From NCBI GenBank assembly GCA_025449515.1, contig JANWJI010000175.1:1-9607 (forward strand): a stretch of DNA of 9,607 bases. The letters run 5' to 3'. Positions 1 to 6,338 of the stretch are shown here, one piece after another. Numbering within the stretch: position 1 is the stretch's first letter; every line of letters begins with the position of its first letter. Below the pieces are notes generated by a model. The model was given only the letters and a program-made list of their open reading frames with translations. It made no database searches and was not told the origin of the DNA. Source of the stretch: Nitrososphaeraceae archaeon (GTDB lineage: Archaea; Thermoproteota; Nitrososphaeria; Nitrososphaerales; Nitrososphaeraceae). The position numbers were made by a program, and so were the translations under genes.

Positions 1-1
1 C

Positions 2-148
2 AATTACAATAACGGCAATATATTTAATCTCATTGGGAATTTTGGTGACGCCTTGCAACTTTCAGAACTAAGATTAAATTGCTTGGAATATAAGTGTAAG
101 AGTAAAAATGAGAGATATATTTATATAGAATTAGAGTTTTTTGCTTGA
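2..148 (+). CDS. possible C-terminal fragment of an unidentified gene (runs off left edge)
   Basis: The second frame is open from the window edge for 48 codons and ends at a TGA (146-148). The visible peptide is rich in Asn, Leu, Glu and Tyr and ends in a run like YIYIELEFFA. I do not recognise it. A shorter frame (3-68) reads ITITAIYLISLGILVTP and could equally be the hydrophobic tail of a membrane protein. Only one of the two can be right and both may be chance. A small perfect hairpin, TTAGCT-tgc-AGCTAA (194-208), lies downstream, but no long T tract follows it. Confidence 0.22.
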   Translation, partial: NYNNGNIFNLIGNFGDALQLSELRLNCLEYKCKSKNERYIYIELEFFA

Positions 149-428
149 CATAAAATGGGAAATAGGACAGTCGATCTTAGCTTTTCATATAGCTTAGCTT
201 GCAGCTAAATATCTCGTTCATTTTCTTGAATCGTCAATGATCTATGACAGTTAAAGCGCAATAATTATTGAACTGATGTATAGAGTTGGCATGAGGCAAG
301 ACTGTGTAAAGCGCGTTTATGAAATATGATTATCAAAAGCCAATGGCAATTGAAAGCCACTTTAATATGCTTCAGGTGTAAAAGATTGCCTCAAAAAGTT
401 AATTAGAAGTCTTACCTAGTTATATTGA
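149..428. other. intergenic stretch, no gene seen
   Basis: No reading frame of useful length is present on either strand. The region holds a 6-bp hairpin (TTAGCT/AGCTAA, 194-208) with a further TTAGCT copy at 177-182, and near its right end a TATA-like TTAATTA (399-405) that belongs to the small ORF starting at 429. Otherwise I see nothing in it. Confidence 0.5.
399..405 (+). promoter_or_regulatory. TATA-like box for the 48-aa ORF
   Basis: TTAATTA, preceded by the purine-rich run CAAAAAG that could serve as a BRE, is centred at 402. That is 27 nt before the ATG at 429. The spacing fits a leaderless archaeal transcript beginning at the start codon and matches the spacing seen at 3609 and 9005. 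Confidence 0.35.
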
Positions 429-575
429 ATGTCCAATAAATCACGCTTACCACATACTATAGACGAGATGTTTGAAGAATCAAAAAATAGACTAAGTTTA
501 GAACGCGAATCCATGATCCAAAATATCAAGGACGATTTGACAGCTGCAAAGCAGAAGACACTATCCAGAGCATGA
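429..575 (+). CDS. small hypothetical protein, 48 aa
   Basis: The ORF starts with ATG and ends at TGA 573-575. The product starts MSNKSRLPHTIDEMFEES and continues as a highly charged, Lys/Glu-rich stretch that should form one long helix; there is no Cys, no membrane segment and no motif I recognise. Support comes from composition (no long hydrophobic or low-complexity run) and from a TATA-like box centred 27 nt upstream. Just before the stop, another frame stays open from the overlapping ATG at 572 to 622 (beginning MTRLLKGCRRLD). The gene could therefore be a longer protein broken by a one-base shift. It precedes nnrE by about 180 nt on the same strand but is unlikely to share its transcript, because nnrE has its own TATA boxes. 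Function unknown. Confidence 0.4.
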   Translation: MSNKSRLPHTIDEMFEESKNRLSLERESMIQNIKDDLTAAKQKTLSRA

Positions 576-711
576 CACGACTGCTCAAAGGCTGCCGTCG
601 TTTGGACAACCTAATGAGATGACTTAAATGAACATCCGATTTGGCTGCATAGTCAAAATTATTTGATTGCTAGATCTTGCATCATCCTGGATCAATCTTC
701 AAATATAACGA

Positions 712-730
712 TTTATAAAACGATTATAAG
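712..730 (+). promoter_or_regulatory. promoter of the nnrE cluster (two overlapping TATA candidates)
   Basis: Two TATA-like elements lie back to back: TTTATAAAA at 712-720 and ATTATAAG at 723-730. The second is centred 30 nt before the ATG at 757, which would give a nearly leaderless mRNA. The first would give a leader of roughly 10-15 nt. No Shine-Dalgarno-like sequence stands in front of 757, in line with a very short leader. Confidence 0.5.
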
Positions 731-756
731 TGCTTTGAATATCCCCTGGATTGACT

Positions 757-1449
757 ATGGTAAGCGATGGTAATCAAGCTTCGATCACTTCAGATCAGAT
801 GTATAAGATCGAGGAAAAGGGGCATGATTTACTTGGAATGCGAAGGATATACATGATGGAAAACGCAGGCCATGGAATCGCAGATATCGTTGCAGCAAGA
901 TTCAAAAATGACTTATCCGGAACAAAAATCGTAGCAATCTGTGGTACTGGCAATAATGGCGGGGACTGTTTTGTCGCGATAAGACACCTAGCTGCGTATA
1001 TTGATTCGCAGTATACGATAGTTTTGTTAGGGCATTCTTCAAAATTACGTAGCGAGGAAGCTAGAATAAATTGGAATATTATTAAAAAAATGAATTCCGT
1101 AGAAGTAATTGAAACAGACAAATTTACTGAGGTGCTCAAAGAGATAATTAGTAATGCGGATATCATTTTAGACGGTATTTTTGGAACAGGAATCAAAGGT
1201 GAGATAAGAGATCCGCATGCATCTGCTATCGAGCTCATTAATTCATCTAAAGCCTATAAAATTGCTGTAGATATCCCATCTGGATTAGATCCTACTACTG
1301 GCAAAGCTGACAAGAGATGCATACAAGCTGATATGACAATCACATTTCACAGAATCAAAACTGGTCTCCTCAATAACGAGAAGTTCACAGGTGAAGTCCA
1401 TGTTGAACGTATAGGAATTCCTAAAGAGGCTGAAATCGGAATTGTCTAA
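757..1449 (+). CDS. nnrE: NAD(P)H-hydrate epimerase (YjeF N-terminal family)
   Basis: This enzyme is expected to interconvert the R and S epimers of NADHX and NADPHX, the hydrated damaged forms of NAD(P)H, so that the partner dehydratase can repair them; it is cytoplasmic. Seen (numbered from the TTG at 751): SITSDQMYKIEEKG (11-24), the ENAG motif (37-40), the Rossmann-like GTGNNGGD signature (65-72), DGIFGTG (141-147), VDIPSGLDPTTG (173-184) and ADMTITFHRIKTG (193-205). It ends after the epimerase domain, so it is the short stand-alone type and not the roughly 500-aa bifunctional Nnr; the dehydratase NnrD is not in this window. The signature continues as GGDC, where I would usually expect GGDG. 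ATG 757 is chosen as start; an in-frame TTG at 751 would add two residues. The stop codon lies inside the next gene (8-nt overlap), so the two are almost certainly cotranscribed. Confidence 0.9.
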   Translation: MVSDGNQASITSDQMYKIEEKGHDLLGMRRIYMMENAGHGIADIVAARFKNDLSGTKIVAICGTGNNGGDCFVAIRHLAAYIDSQYTIVLLGHSSKLRSEEARINWNIIKKMNSVEVIETDKFTEVLKEIISNADIILDGIFGTGIKGEIRDPHASAIELINSSKAYKIAVDIPSGLDPTTGKADKRCIQADMTITFHRIKTGLLNNEKFTGEVHVERIGIPKEAEIGIV

Positions 1450-2095
1450 GATTAAGTATAGAGATGGTTCGAAGATCGAGGTAATGCAAATACCAGTAGG
1501 AACAATGGCAAACTTTACTTACGTAATAGCTGATCGAGAAACACGGAAGGCATGCATCATTGATCCATCCTGGGACCTTGAAAAATTATTGGAAATATTG
1601 AAAAAGAATGGATGGGATTTAGAATGCATTATAAATACACATACTCATTTTGATCATATTCTAGGTAACGAACAGCTAGCTGCTGTTACTGGTGCTAAAA
1701 TTATTCAACACGAAAACTCTAATCAACCTGGTGATAAATTCGTGAAAGATGGAGACATTGTTTATTTGGGAAATATTTCACTAAAAATATTATATACTCC
1801 AGGGCATTCAAATGATAGCGTTTGTGTCCTAGTTGAAGACAGATTCATTTTCACAGGGGACACAATTTTTGTAGGCAACTGTGGAAGAGTAGATCTGCCA
1901 GGTGGTGATTCTAGGAAATTGTACAATAGTTTATTTAACGTAATTTCAAAGCTGGATGGTTCATTGATAGTATACCCTGGACACGATTATGGAAAGTCTC
2001 CTACCTCTACAATAAAAGAACAAAAGGAAACGAGCCCGATTTTAATTCCAAGAACGGAAGCTGATTTTGTAAAGTTCATGTCTGGCGATGATTAA
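1442..2095 (+). CDS. MBL-fold metallo-hydrolase, glyoxalase II/ETHE1-like
   Basis: A metal-dependent enzyme of the metallo-beta-lactamase fold. The ligand set is complete in a 217-aa product: THTHFDH (66-72; H67, H69, D71, H72), H122 in TPGHSND, D140 in FTGD, and H181 in YPGHDYG. The segment GNCGRVDLPGGD (146-156) followed by YPGHDYG and STIKEQKETSP is the layout known from glyoxalase II-like and persulfide dioxygenase (ETHE1-like) proteins. Known members act on glutathione thioesters or persulfides; archaea of this kind lack glutathione, so the substrate cannot be named. The start is TTG 1442, overlapping nnrE by 8 nt, with a GAGG about 11 nt upstream. ATG 1484, inside the frame, is the alternative and would remove 14 non-conserved residues. 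Assignment to the fold is firm; specificity is open. Confidence 0.88.
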   Translation: MSKIKYRDGSKIEVMQIPVGTMANFTYVIADRETRKACIIDPSWDLEKLLEILKKNGWDLECIINTHTHFDHILGNEQLAAVTGAKIIQHENSNQPGDKFVKDGDIVYLGNISLKILYTPGHSNDSVCVLVEDRFIFTGDTIFVGNCGRVDLPGGDSRKLYNSLFNVISKLDGSLIVYPGHDYGKSPTSTIKEQKETSPILIPRTEADFVKFMSGDD

Positions 2096-2131
2096 GGCCT
2101 GCACGAACAGACGTATTCAGATATATTATGT

Positions 2132-3232
2132 TTGAATCATAGACATTCTTCGTCTATCGAAAGATTTCATTGTACTAATCCCGTATTTGTTTGTGTCATA
2201 TCTTACACTGAAACTAGTACAATCCCAGGCATTACTATAGCTGGAGCCAGCCCAGAATTAATGAAATATACCTCGCCGGCCGATTCTGAATTCCTATATT
2301 ATGGATATTGTAAATGTTTAGAGGAGGTTCCGATAACCCCTGATGGAAAACCAACACCAGCAATAATCACTCGAAGTGTCGTAGGAGCAACCGACATACC
2401 ATTTTTTGTAGTCGATGCTGGGTCGATGATAAAACCCCTTGTTCCGTGTATATCATTTGATCAAGAATATGGCAAGAATATTGCCTTCGGCTCGGCCGTT
2501 GATCCTGGTAACGTCAAGAAAGCATTTGAATATGGAAATTTACTTGGGACTCAGCTGTCAAAGATGTCAGATTTGGTAGTCGTGGGAGAAAGTATCCCAG
2601 GTGGCACTACTACCGCATTAGGTGTTCTGAGCGCACTTGGCGCTAGCGCTGAATTTAGAGTAAGTAGCAGCATGCCCAATAATCCCCACAACTTGAAGAA
2701 TAGGGTAATATCTCAAGGCATGACTAATGCAGGTATCAAGAGAGGAGACCTAAAATCTGAACCTTTTAAGGCTATATCGATATTAGGAGACCCAATGCTG
2801 CCTTCTATTTCTGGGATCGCAGCTGGGGTTCTTGGTAGCGGAGGCAAAGTCATGCTTGCAGGCGGGACCCAGATGACTGCAGTAATAGCAATCCTGAAGT
2901 CGCTGGATCAACCACTTGACAATATATGCATTGGAACTACCGTTTATGTTGCAAGAGATCAAACTTCCGACCTCGTTGGTCTTACAGAATCATTGTCTGA
3001 GAAGTCCGTGCCAGTATATGCTTCAAATTTACATATGGAGGAGTCTAGCATAGATGGATTACAGGCCTTCTCGAAAGGCTATGTGAAGGATGGAGTAGGA
3101 GCAGGAGGTGTGTCAATCGCAGCCATACTAAAATTGTCAGGACGCATCAATGGCGAGAACCTTTTATATTTTATTGAAAGGGAGTATAATAGGTTAGTTT
3201 TGAGTCGACATCATACACAGGCTAGCTTGTAA
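2132..3232 (+). CDS. cobT: CobT-like nicotinate-nucleotide phosphoribosyltransferase (archaeal family)
   Basis: This matches the archaeal CobT-like family, distantly related to bacterial nicotinate mononucleotide:dimethylbenzimidazole phosphoribosyltransferase. That reaction activates the lower-ligand base during assembly of the cobamide nucleotide loop. Seen in the 366-aa product: VISYTETSTIPGITIAGASP (22-41), PDGKPTPAIIT (70-80), the glycine-rich GESIPGGTTTALGVLSALG (152-170), VSSSMPNNP (177-185), ILGDPMLP (217-224), LAGGTQMTAV (242-251) and KDGVGAGG (319-326). Length is normal for the family. The start is a TTG; the ATG at 2128 is out of frame and stops after four codons, so TTG 2132 is the best available. 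No Shine-Dalgarno is seen, and an AT-rich ATATATTA lies too close (2121-2128) to be its TATA box. It follows the MBL gene after 36 nt, probably in the same transcript. Ammonia-oxidising archaea generally make cobamides, which fits. The base substrate is not readable from sequence. Confidence 0.87.
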   Translation: MNHRHSSSIERFHCTNPVFVCVISYTETSTIPGITIAGASPELMKYTSPADSEFLYYGYCKCLEEVPITPDGKPTPAIITRSVVGATDIPFFVVDAGSMIKPLVPCISFDQEYGKNIAFGSAVDPGNVKKAFEYGNLLGTQLSKMSDLVVVGESIPGGTTTALGVLSALGASAEFRVSSSMPNNPHNLKNRVISQGMTNAGIKRGDLKSEPFKAISILGDPMLPSISGIAAGVLGSGGKVMLAGGTQMTAVIAILKSLDQPLDNICIGTTVYVARDQTSDLVGLTESLSEKSVPVYASNLHMEESSIDGLQAFSKGYVKDGVGAGGVSIAAILKLSGRINGENLLYFIEREYNRLVLSRHHTQASL

Positions 3233-3384
3233 AAAATGCCAATTTGTATGAGCTAGAATGGGCTACTCATGTAAGATTGCCCATAACCTTTCTAAATTAC
3301 GTTTGAGAAAATTTTTCATTAATACATTAACACTACTACAGGTATTCCAATATGTTAAGTTCGAAGTATACTCGAAATATGAGT
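3233..3384. terminator. intergenic gap between convergent genes, with termination signals
   Basis: The gap separates the end of cobT (+) from the end of the 74-aa gene (-). It contains a T run (AAATTTTTCATT, about 3309-3320) that could stop plus-strand transcription in the archaeal manner. It also holds an imperfect palindrome at 3360-3376, with an AGTATACT core flanked by TTCG and CGAA arms, next to the stop of the minus-strand gene. No ORF of note is present. Confidence 0.3.
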
Positions 3385-3609
3385 TTAGTCGCTCATTTCT
3401 GCAAACACGGTAGCCTTCGAGATTTCATGCAAGCGCATTGCCAAAGTCCTTTCATATACTTTTTTGTTAATAAGTCCCTTCTCATGGAGCATGTCCACTA
3501 ATGTGGCTATTCTAGCACTAACCTCTTCCAACTCAGTGAGCTCCTTCGATGCATTTTCGTCAGATCGCAACGAATGCCTATTATTATCGATAGTGTCTTT
3601 TCCATGCAC
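3385..3609 (-). CDS. hypothetical 74-aa helical protein
   Basis: I do not recognise a named family. The first 20 residues are polar and probably disordered. Residues 22-70 are strongly helical: a Glu/Leu-rich segment (ELTELEEVSARIATLVDML), a turn at KGLINKKVY (44-52), and a second helix (ERTLAMRLHEISKATVF). This helix-turn-helix hairpin resembles small dimerising or adaptor modules, but no DNA-binding motif can be claimed. The start is GTG at 3609; the first in-frame ATG is 38 codons later, and upstream the frame runs without another usable start to a TAG. A TATA box centred 27 nt upstream makes a leaderless GTG mRNA likely. The gene is monocistronic, convergent with cobT and divergent from the propeller gene. 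Opposing frames here are longer by two codons but less protein-like. Confidence 0.65.
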   Translation of the reverse strand: MHGKDTIDNNRHSLRSDENASKELTELEEVSARIATLVDMLHEKGLINKKVYERTLAMRLHEISKATVFAEMSD

Positions 3610-3632
3610 GTGTATACAATTGAAAGACGAGT

Positions 3633-3640
3633 GTATATGC
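3633..3640 (-). promoter_or_regulatory. TATA box of the 74-aa gene
   Basis: On the minus strand the element reads GCATATAC, preceded by the purine-rich AGCAAAA. Its TATAT core is centred at 3636, 27 nt upstream of the GTG at 3609. This favours transcription starting at the start codon itself. Confidence 0.5.
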
Positions 3641-3915
3641 TTTTGCTTGAAATCCTATATCTCGAATACTATGCAATATCACTACGTACTATAGTATTTA
3701 CCGACAGAATTCTCCAGAATAATGATTGATAATACGATAGGCAAATATGATGGAGTTCATATCGATAAACCTTCCTGATCAAACAATACTCTTGAATTTT
3801 GATTTTATCCATCGTTGATCATAGTAATAATGGAAGCCCGTACTGTATGTAAAGATCTCCTTGCATAGTCTATTTATCAATTTATTAATTCTTGTAACGA
3901 TCATCGAAGGGATAC
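3641..3915. other. divergent intergenic region
   Basis: This gap lies between two divergently transcribed genes. It is AT-rich and has no convincing gene; a minus-strand 47-codon frame (3669-3812) has no supporting signal. A box-C-like ATGATGG (3748-3754) and a CTGA about 20 nt later are too close together and too imperfect for a C/D guide RNA. A regulatory role is possible only by position. Confidence 0.4.
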
Positions 3916-3927
3916 TATAATATTATA
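3916..3927 (+). promoter_or_regulatory. probable TATA region of the propeller gene
   Basis: TATAATATTATA lies 41-52 nt before the ATG at 3968 and would give a leader of roughly 15-20 nt. A second AT-rich candidate, CTTTTATTT (3936-3944), is at near-leaderless distance. The sequence alone does not decide between them. Confidence 0.4.
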
Positions 3928-3967
3928 CGACATACTTTTATTTCAAAATGTTAATAATTAATTCCGA

Positions 3968-5788
3968 ATGAATCGTACTATAAACATTCTCCGCTCTATC
4001 TTAACCTTTAGATTGAGGCTCATTATGTTCTTCTTAATTCTGATAATAGTATTTGCAAGTTCATCTAATTTCATTAACCTCGGCTCATCTTCAAGCTTCA
4101 GGACCGAACAAGAACGACAATCAGGTGATACACTAACACTCCTTAGAACGCATGAGAAAATGGTTATTCCTATGAGTACCTCTGTTGATCGGCACAAAGC
4201 GCACCCACAGAATAATGGCACCGATTATCAGTCCAAAACATCTAGTAATTCAGATACCGGGTTTGAGGCAAGAAATATGAATAATTGGATAACGATTAAC
4301 CATGATATCCATAGCACGAGATTTAGTAACCAGACGACAATTAACAAGGAAAACGTAGCACAATTGAAGGTCAAATGGACTTTACTCAATGACGTTGCAA
4401 TACAAGACCCTCCTATAATCATTGGCAGCAACGGATTCGTACAGGATGATTCAGGTGCAATTATAGCGTTTGAAACCAAGACTGGGAACGTTCTTTGGAG
4501 GTCTGAAATAGGAAGTGGTCCAACGATGGGTTTAACCTTTAGTAATGGCATAGTATACGCAGCAACTGGATATCATAGCACCGTGGTAGCAATTAACCTA
4601 ACAGATGGTAAAATTATCTGGCAGTCAGAGGTCTTGGGTGATCCTAAAACTGGTTACAATATTCCCACTTGCCCAATCGTATGGAAGGGTTATGTAATAG
4701 TAGGCTCAGCTGGTGGTGGTGATGTTTCTACCGGAGTGGGAACTGTAAGAGGAAATGTTACTGCTCTTAATAGTACTAATGGTAAAATCATATGGAATTT
4801 GAATACTACTTCAGGCCAATGGGTCAATCCATATACTGCTCCTAAATATAATTCTGGAGCAAACGATTGGTCCGGCGGTTCTCTTGATCCTGAAACTGGT
4901 ATTGTATATATGCCACTAGGAAGTCCATCTCCAAACTTTAATGCCACAACAAGACAAGCTGGTGACCTCTTCTCAAACCACATGATAGCTATAAACATCA
5001 CCAACGGGAAGATAATTTGGGCCATACCGTTCGTAGCTCGCGGAACTGTTCTGAATGTAAATGTCCCAGATACGCATGACTGGGATACTTCCTGGGGAAG
5101 CAGTATAAGCAAGGTAATCTATGATAATGGGACGCAAGAGAAAATTGTAATAGGCCACGATAAAATGGGAAATATCGTTGCTATGGATGCAGCTACAGGT
5201 AAAGTGCTATGGTGGAACACTTTAGGAAGACACTTCAATACAGATGCAATTCCAATGCCGAATGGCAGCGGCGAGATTTGGTCTTATGGAATTTTTAACT
5301 TTCATGCGGTAGACAACAATAATACCCTATATATAGCCGCAACGAACAGAGGGTTGAATTATTTCACGGATGGTGGAATTTCAGGACATAGAGTATCTCC
5401 CCCACACACCATAGAACTGGGATTACGCAATGGTACGATAGCTGCAATGGATCTAAGAACTGGAAAACTCAAATGGCAATTACCGACAGAATTTCCTCCA
5501 AGAGTTTCGCCTTTGGTTACAAAAGATGTACTGTTTGCTGGTTACGTCCACTTTACAGAGAAAACCAGAGCGAACGGTCATGTATCAACAACAAAGTCCG
5601 GTGTTATTTTAGCGTTAAATAAGGAAAATGGTCAAAAGATATGGGAATACAATATTAATGCAGAAATAGGTCAGGTCGGCCCATCGATAGCAAATGGAAT
5701 ACTGTTCGTACCAACTGAAAAGATTCGAGTAGATTCAAAAGATAGCCCTCGACACGGCGGATCTATAGTTGCGTTTGGGCTTTCATAA
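3968..5788 (+). CDS. secreted eight-bladed PQQ-type beta-propeller (quinoprotein dehydrogenase-like)
   Basis: The 606-aa protein starts with a basic N-terminus and a hydrophobic helix (about 18-30), a signal peptide or anchor. A polar Ser/Thr-rich linker (31-105) follows, then an eight-repeat propeller. The domain opens like quinoprotein alcohol dehydrogenases (NWITINHDIHSTRFS, then INKENVAQLKVKW at 125-137). Tryptophan docking repeats of the form TxGKxxW end at W137, W177, W218, W276, W351, W415, W503 and W559. The segment HDWDTSWG (370-377) corresponds to the active-site HDxWD region of methanol dehydrogenase, with D373 as candidate base. Two expected metal-ligand positions differ: GSPSP (318-322) where the family has GNPxP, and GGGDVSTGVGTVRG (249-262) in place of GGAEFGVRG. 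There is no vicinal Cys pair. More than ten N-x-S/T sites suggest a glycosylated extracellular protein. The fold is firm; alcohol or sugar oxidation, or PQQ use at all, is uncertain. Confidence 0.8.
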   Translation: MNRTINILRSILTFRLRLIMFFLILIIVFASSSNFINLGSSSSFRTEQERQSGDTLTLLRTHEKMVIPMSTSVDRHKAHPQNNGTDYQSKTSSNSDTGFEARNMNNWITINHDIHSTRFSNQTTINKENVAQLKVKWTLLNDVAIQDPPIIIGSNGFVQDDSGAIIAFETKTGNVLWRSEIGSGPTMGLTFSNGIVYAATGYHSTVVAINLTDGKIIWQSEVLGDPKTGYNIPTCPIVWKGYVIVGSAGGGDVSTGVGTVRGNVTALNSTNGKIIWNLNTTSGQWVNPYTAPKYNSGANDWSGGSLDPETGIVYMPLGSPSPNFNATTRQAGDLFSNHMIAINITNGKIIWAIPFVARGTVLNVNVPDTHDWDTSWGSSISKVIYDNGTQEKIVIGHDKMGNIVAMDAATGKVLWWNTLGRHFNTDAIPMPNGSGEIWSYGIFNFHAVDNNNTLYIAATNRGLNYFTDGGISGHRVSPPHTIELGLRNGTIAAMDLRTGKLKWQLPTEFPPRVSPLVTKDVLFAGYVHFTEKTRANGHVSTTKSGVILALNKENGQKIWEYNINAEIGQVGPSIANGILFVPTEKIRVDSKDSPRHGGSIVAFGLS

Positions 5789-6135
5789 AAACATGGTTAG
5801 TTGGAAGTGAGGCTGTGGAATGGAGATAGCATATATCTTCCTTAGAAGTATCACATGCAAAAAATAATACTCGATCCCTATTGCAGAATTACCACGACTA
5901 TCATGGTTACTGTAATCAAGAATATATATGCATCACTTTACTGAGATATAAACATGATTAGAATAGTATTATCAAACATTATTCTGGACATATGCGTTGT
6001 AAGTCAAAAATGATTAAAGATATTGTATCCACAATTCGATTATGTTATCAAAAGTTGTCGTACTATATATCCTCGTGCAATTATAAATATTTATTTTTCA
6101 TACTATGGCAGAGTTGTTTGGTCCTAAAAGTAAGG
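5789..6135. other. intergenic region between propeller gene and tRNA, no gene seen
   Basis: Both strands carry only very short frames. The region lies downstream of both flanking genes (propeller gene + and tRNA -), so it is a convergent gap. I see no duplicated tRNA end or integrase remnant that would mark an integrated element. A short TTTT on the minus strand (6127-6130) just past the tRNA could serve as its terminator. Confidence 0.45.
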
Positions 6136-6234
6136 CGCCGGGAGAGGGATTTGAACCCTCGAGACCTTCACAGATCACAAGCTAACAAGGTACATTTTCC
6201 AGGCTTGCGCCCTACCAGGCTAGGCGACCCCGGC
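6136..6234 (-). tRNA. tRNA-Ser (anticodon GGA) with a 13-nt intron
   Basis: Read on the minus strand, all parts of a class II tRNA are present. The acceptor stem is GCCGGGG with TCCCGGC (one G-U). The D arm is GCCTAGCCTGGTAGGGC. The anticodon stem is CAAGC with GCTTG, and the loop starts CTGGAA (anticodon GGA). The long variable arm has stem GATC/GGTC, and the T arm is GAGGG-TTCAAAT-CCCTC. Discriminator G73 is the base expected for serine. CCA is not encoded. Between position 37 and the 3' anticodon stem there are 14 nt where one is expected, so a 13-nt intron, about 6184-6196, at the usual 37/38 site is inferred. C32-G35 with CTTG in the intron gives only a loose bulge-helix-bulge with one mismatch. 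Spliced length is 86 nt. The plus-strand reading frame across this gene is spurious. Confidence 0.93.
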
Positions 6235-6260
6235 ATATGTATATCTCGTAACAAATTCGA

Positions 6261-6268
6261 TATATTAA
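6261..6268 (-). promoter_or_regulatory. TATA box of the tRNA-Ser gene
   Basis: The minus-strand TTAATATA is centred about 30 nt upstream of the mature tRNA 5' end at 6234. This is the normal placement for an archaeal tRNA promoter with a short 5' leader. Confidence 0.5.
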
Positions 6269-6338
6269 CTATTAAACAAAATTTTGTAATTCGCGCCTAA
6301 TTCCAATACAACACTTGATATAATAAAATTTCAAGATT

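Noticed and set aside
3464..3694. 76-codon plus-strand frame opposite the 74-aa gene
   Set aside because: Cys/Ser-rich shadow of the helical minus-strand protein, with no suitable promoter placement.
3721..3779. Possible C/D box guide RNA (ATGATTGA, ATGATGG, CTGA)
   Set aside because: Both C-like boxes deviate from RTGATGA and there is no D' box or terminal stem.
3669..3812. 47-codon minus-strand frame between the two divergent genes
   Set aside because: No recognisable features, a Tyr/Ile/His-rich random-looking composition, and no aligned promoter.
6136..6234. tRNA gene as an integration site for a mobile element
   Set aside because: No integrase gene and no duplicated tRNA 3' end is visible. 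The 9-nt GGGAGAGGG shared with 7741-7749 is too short to be an att repeat.
5992..6300. 102-codon plus-strand frame
   Set aside because: It runs across the antisense of the tRNA-Ser gene; the tRNA is unambiguous and the peptide there is just its reverse reading.
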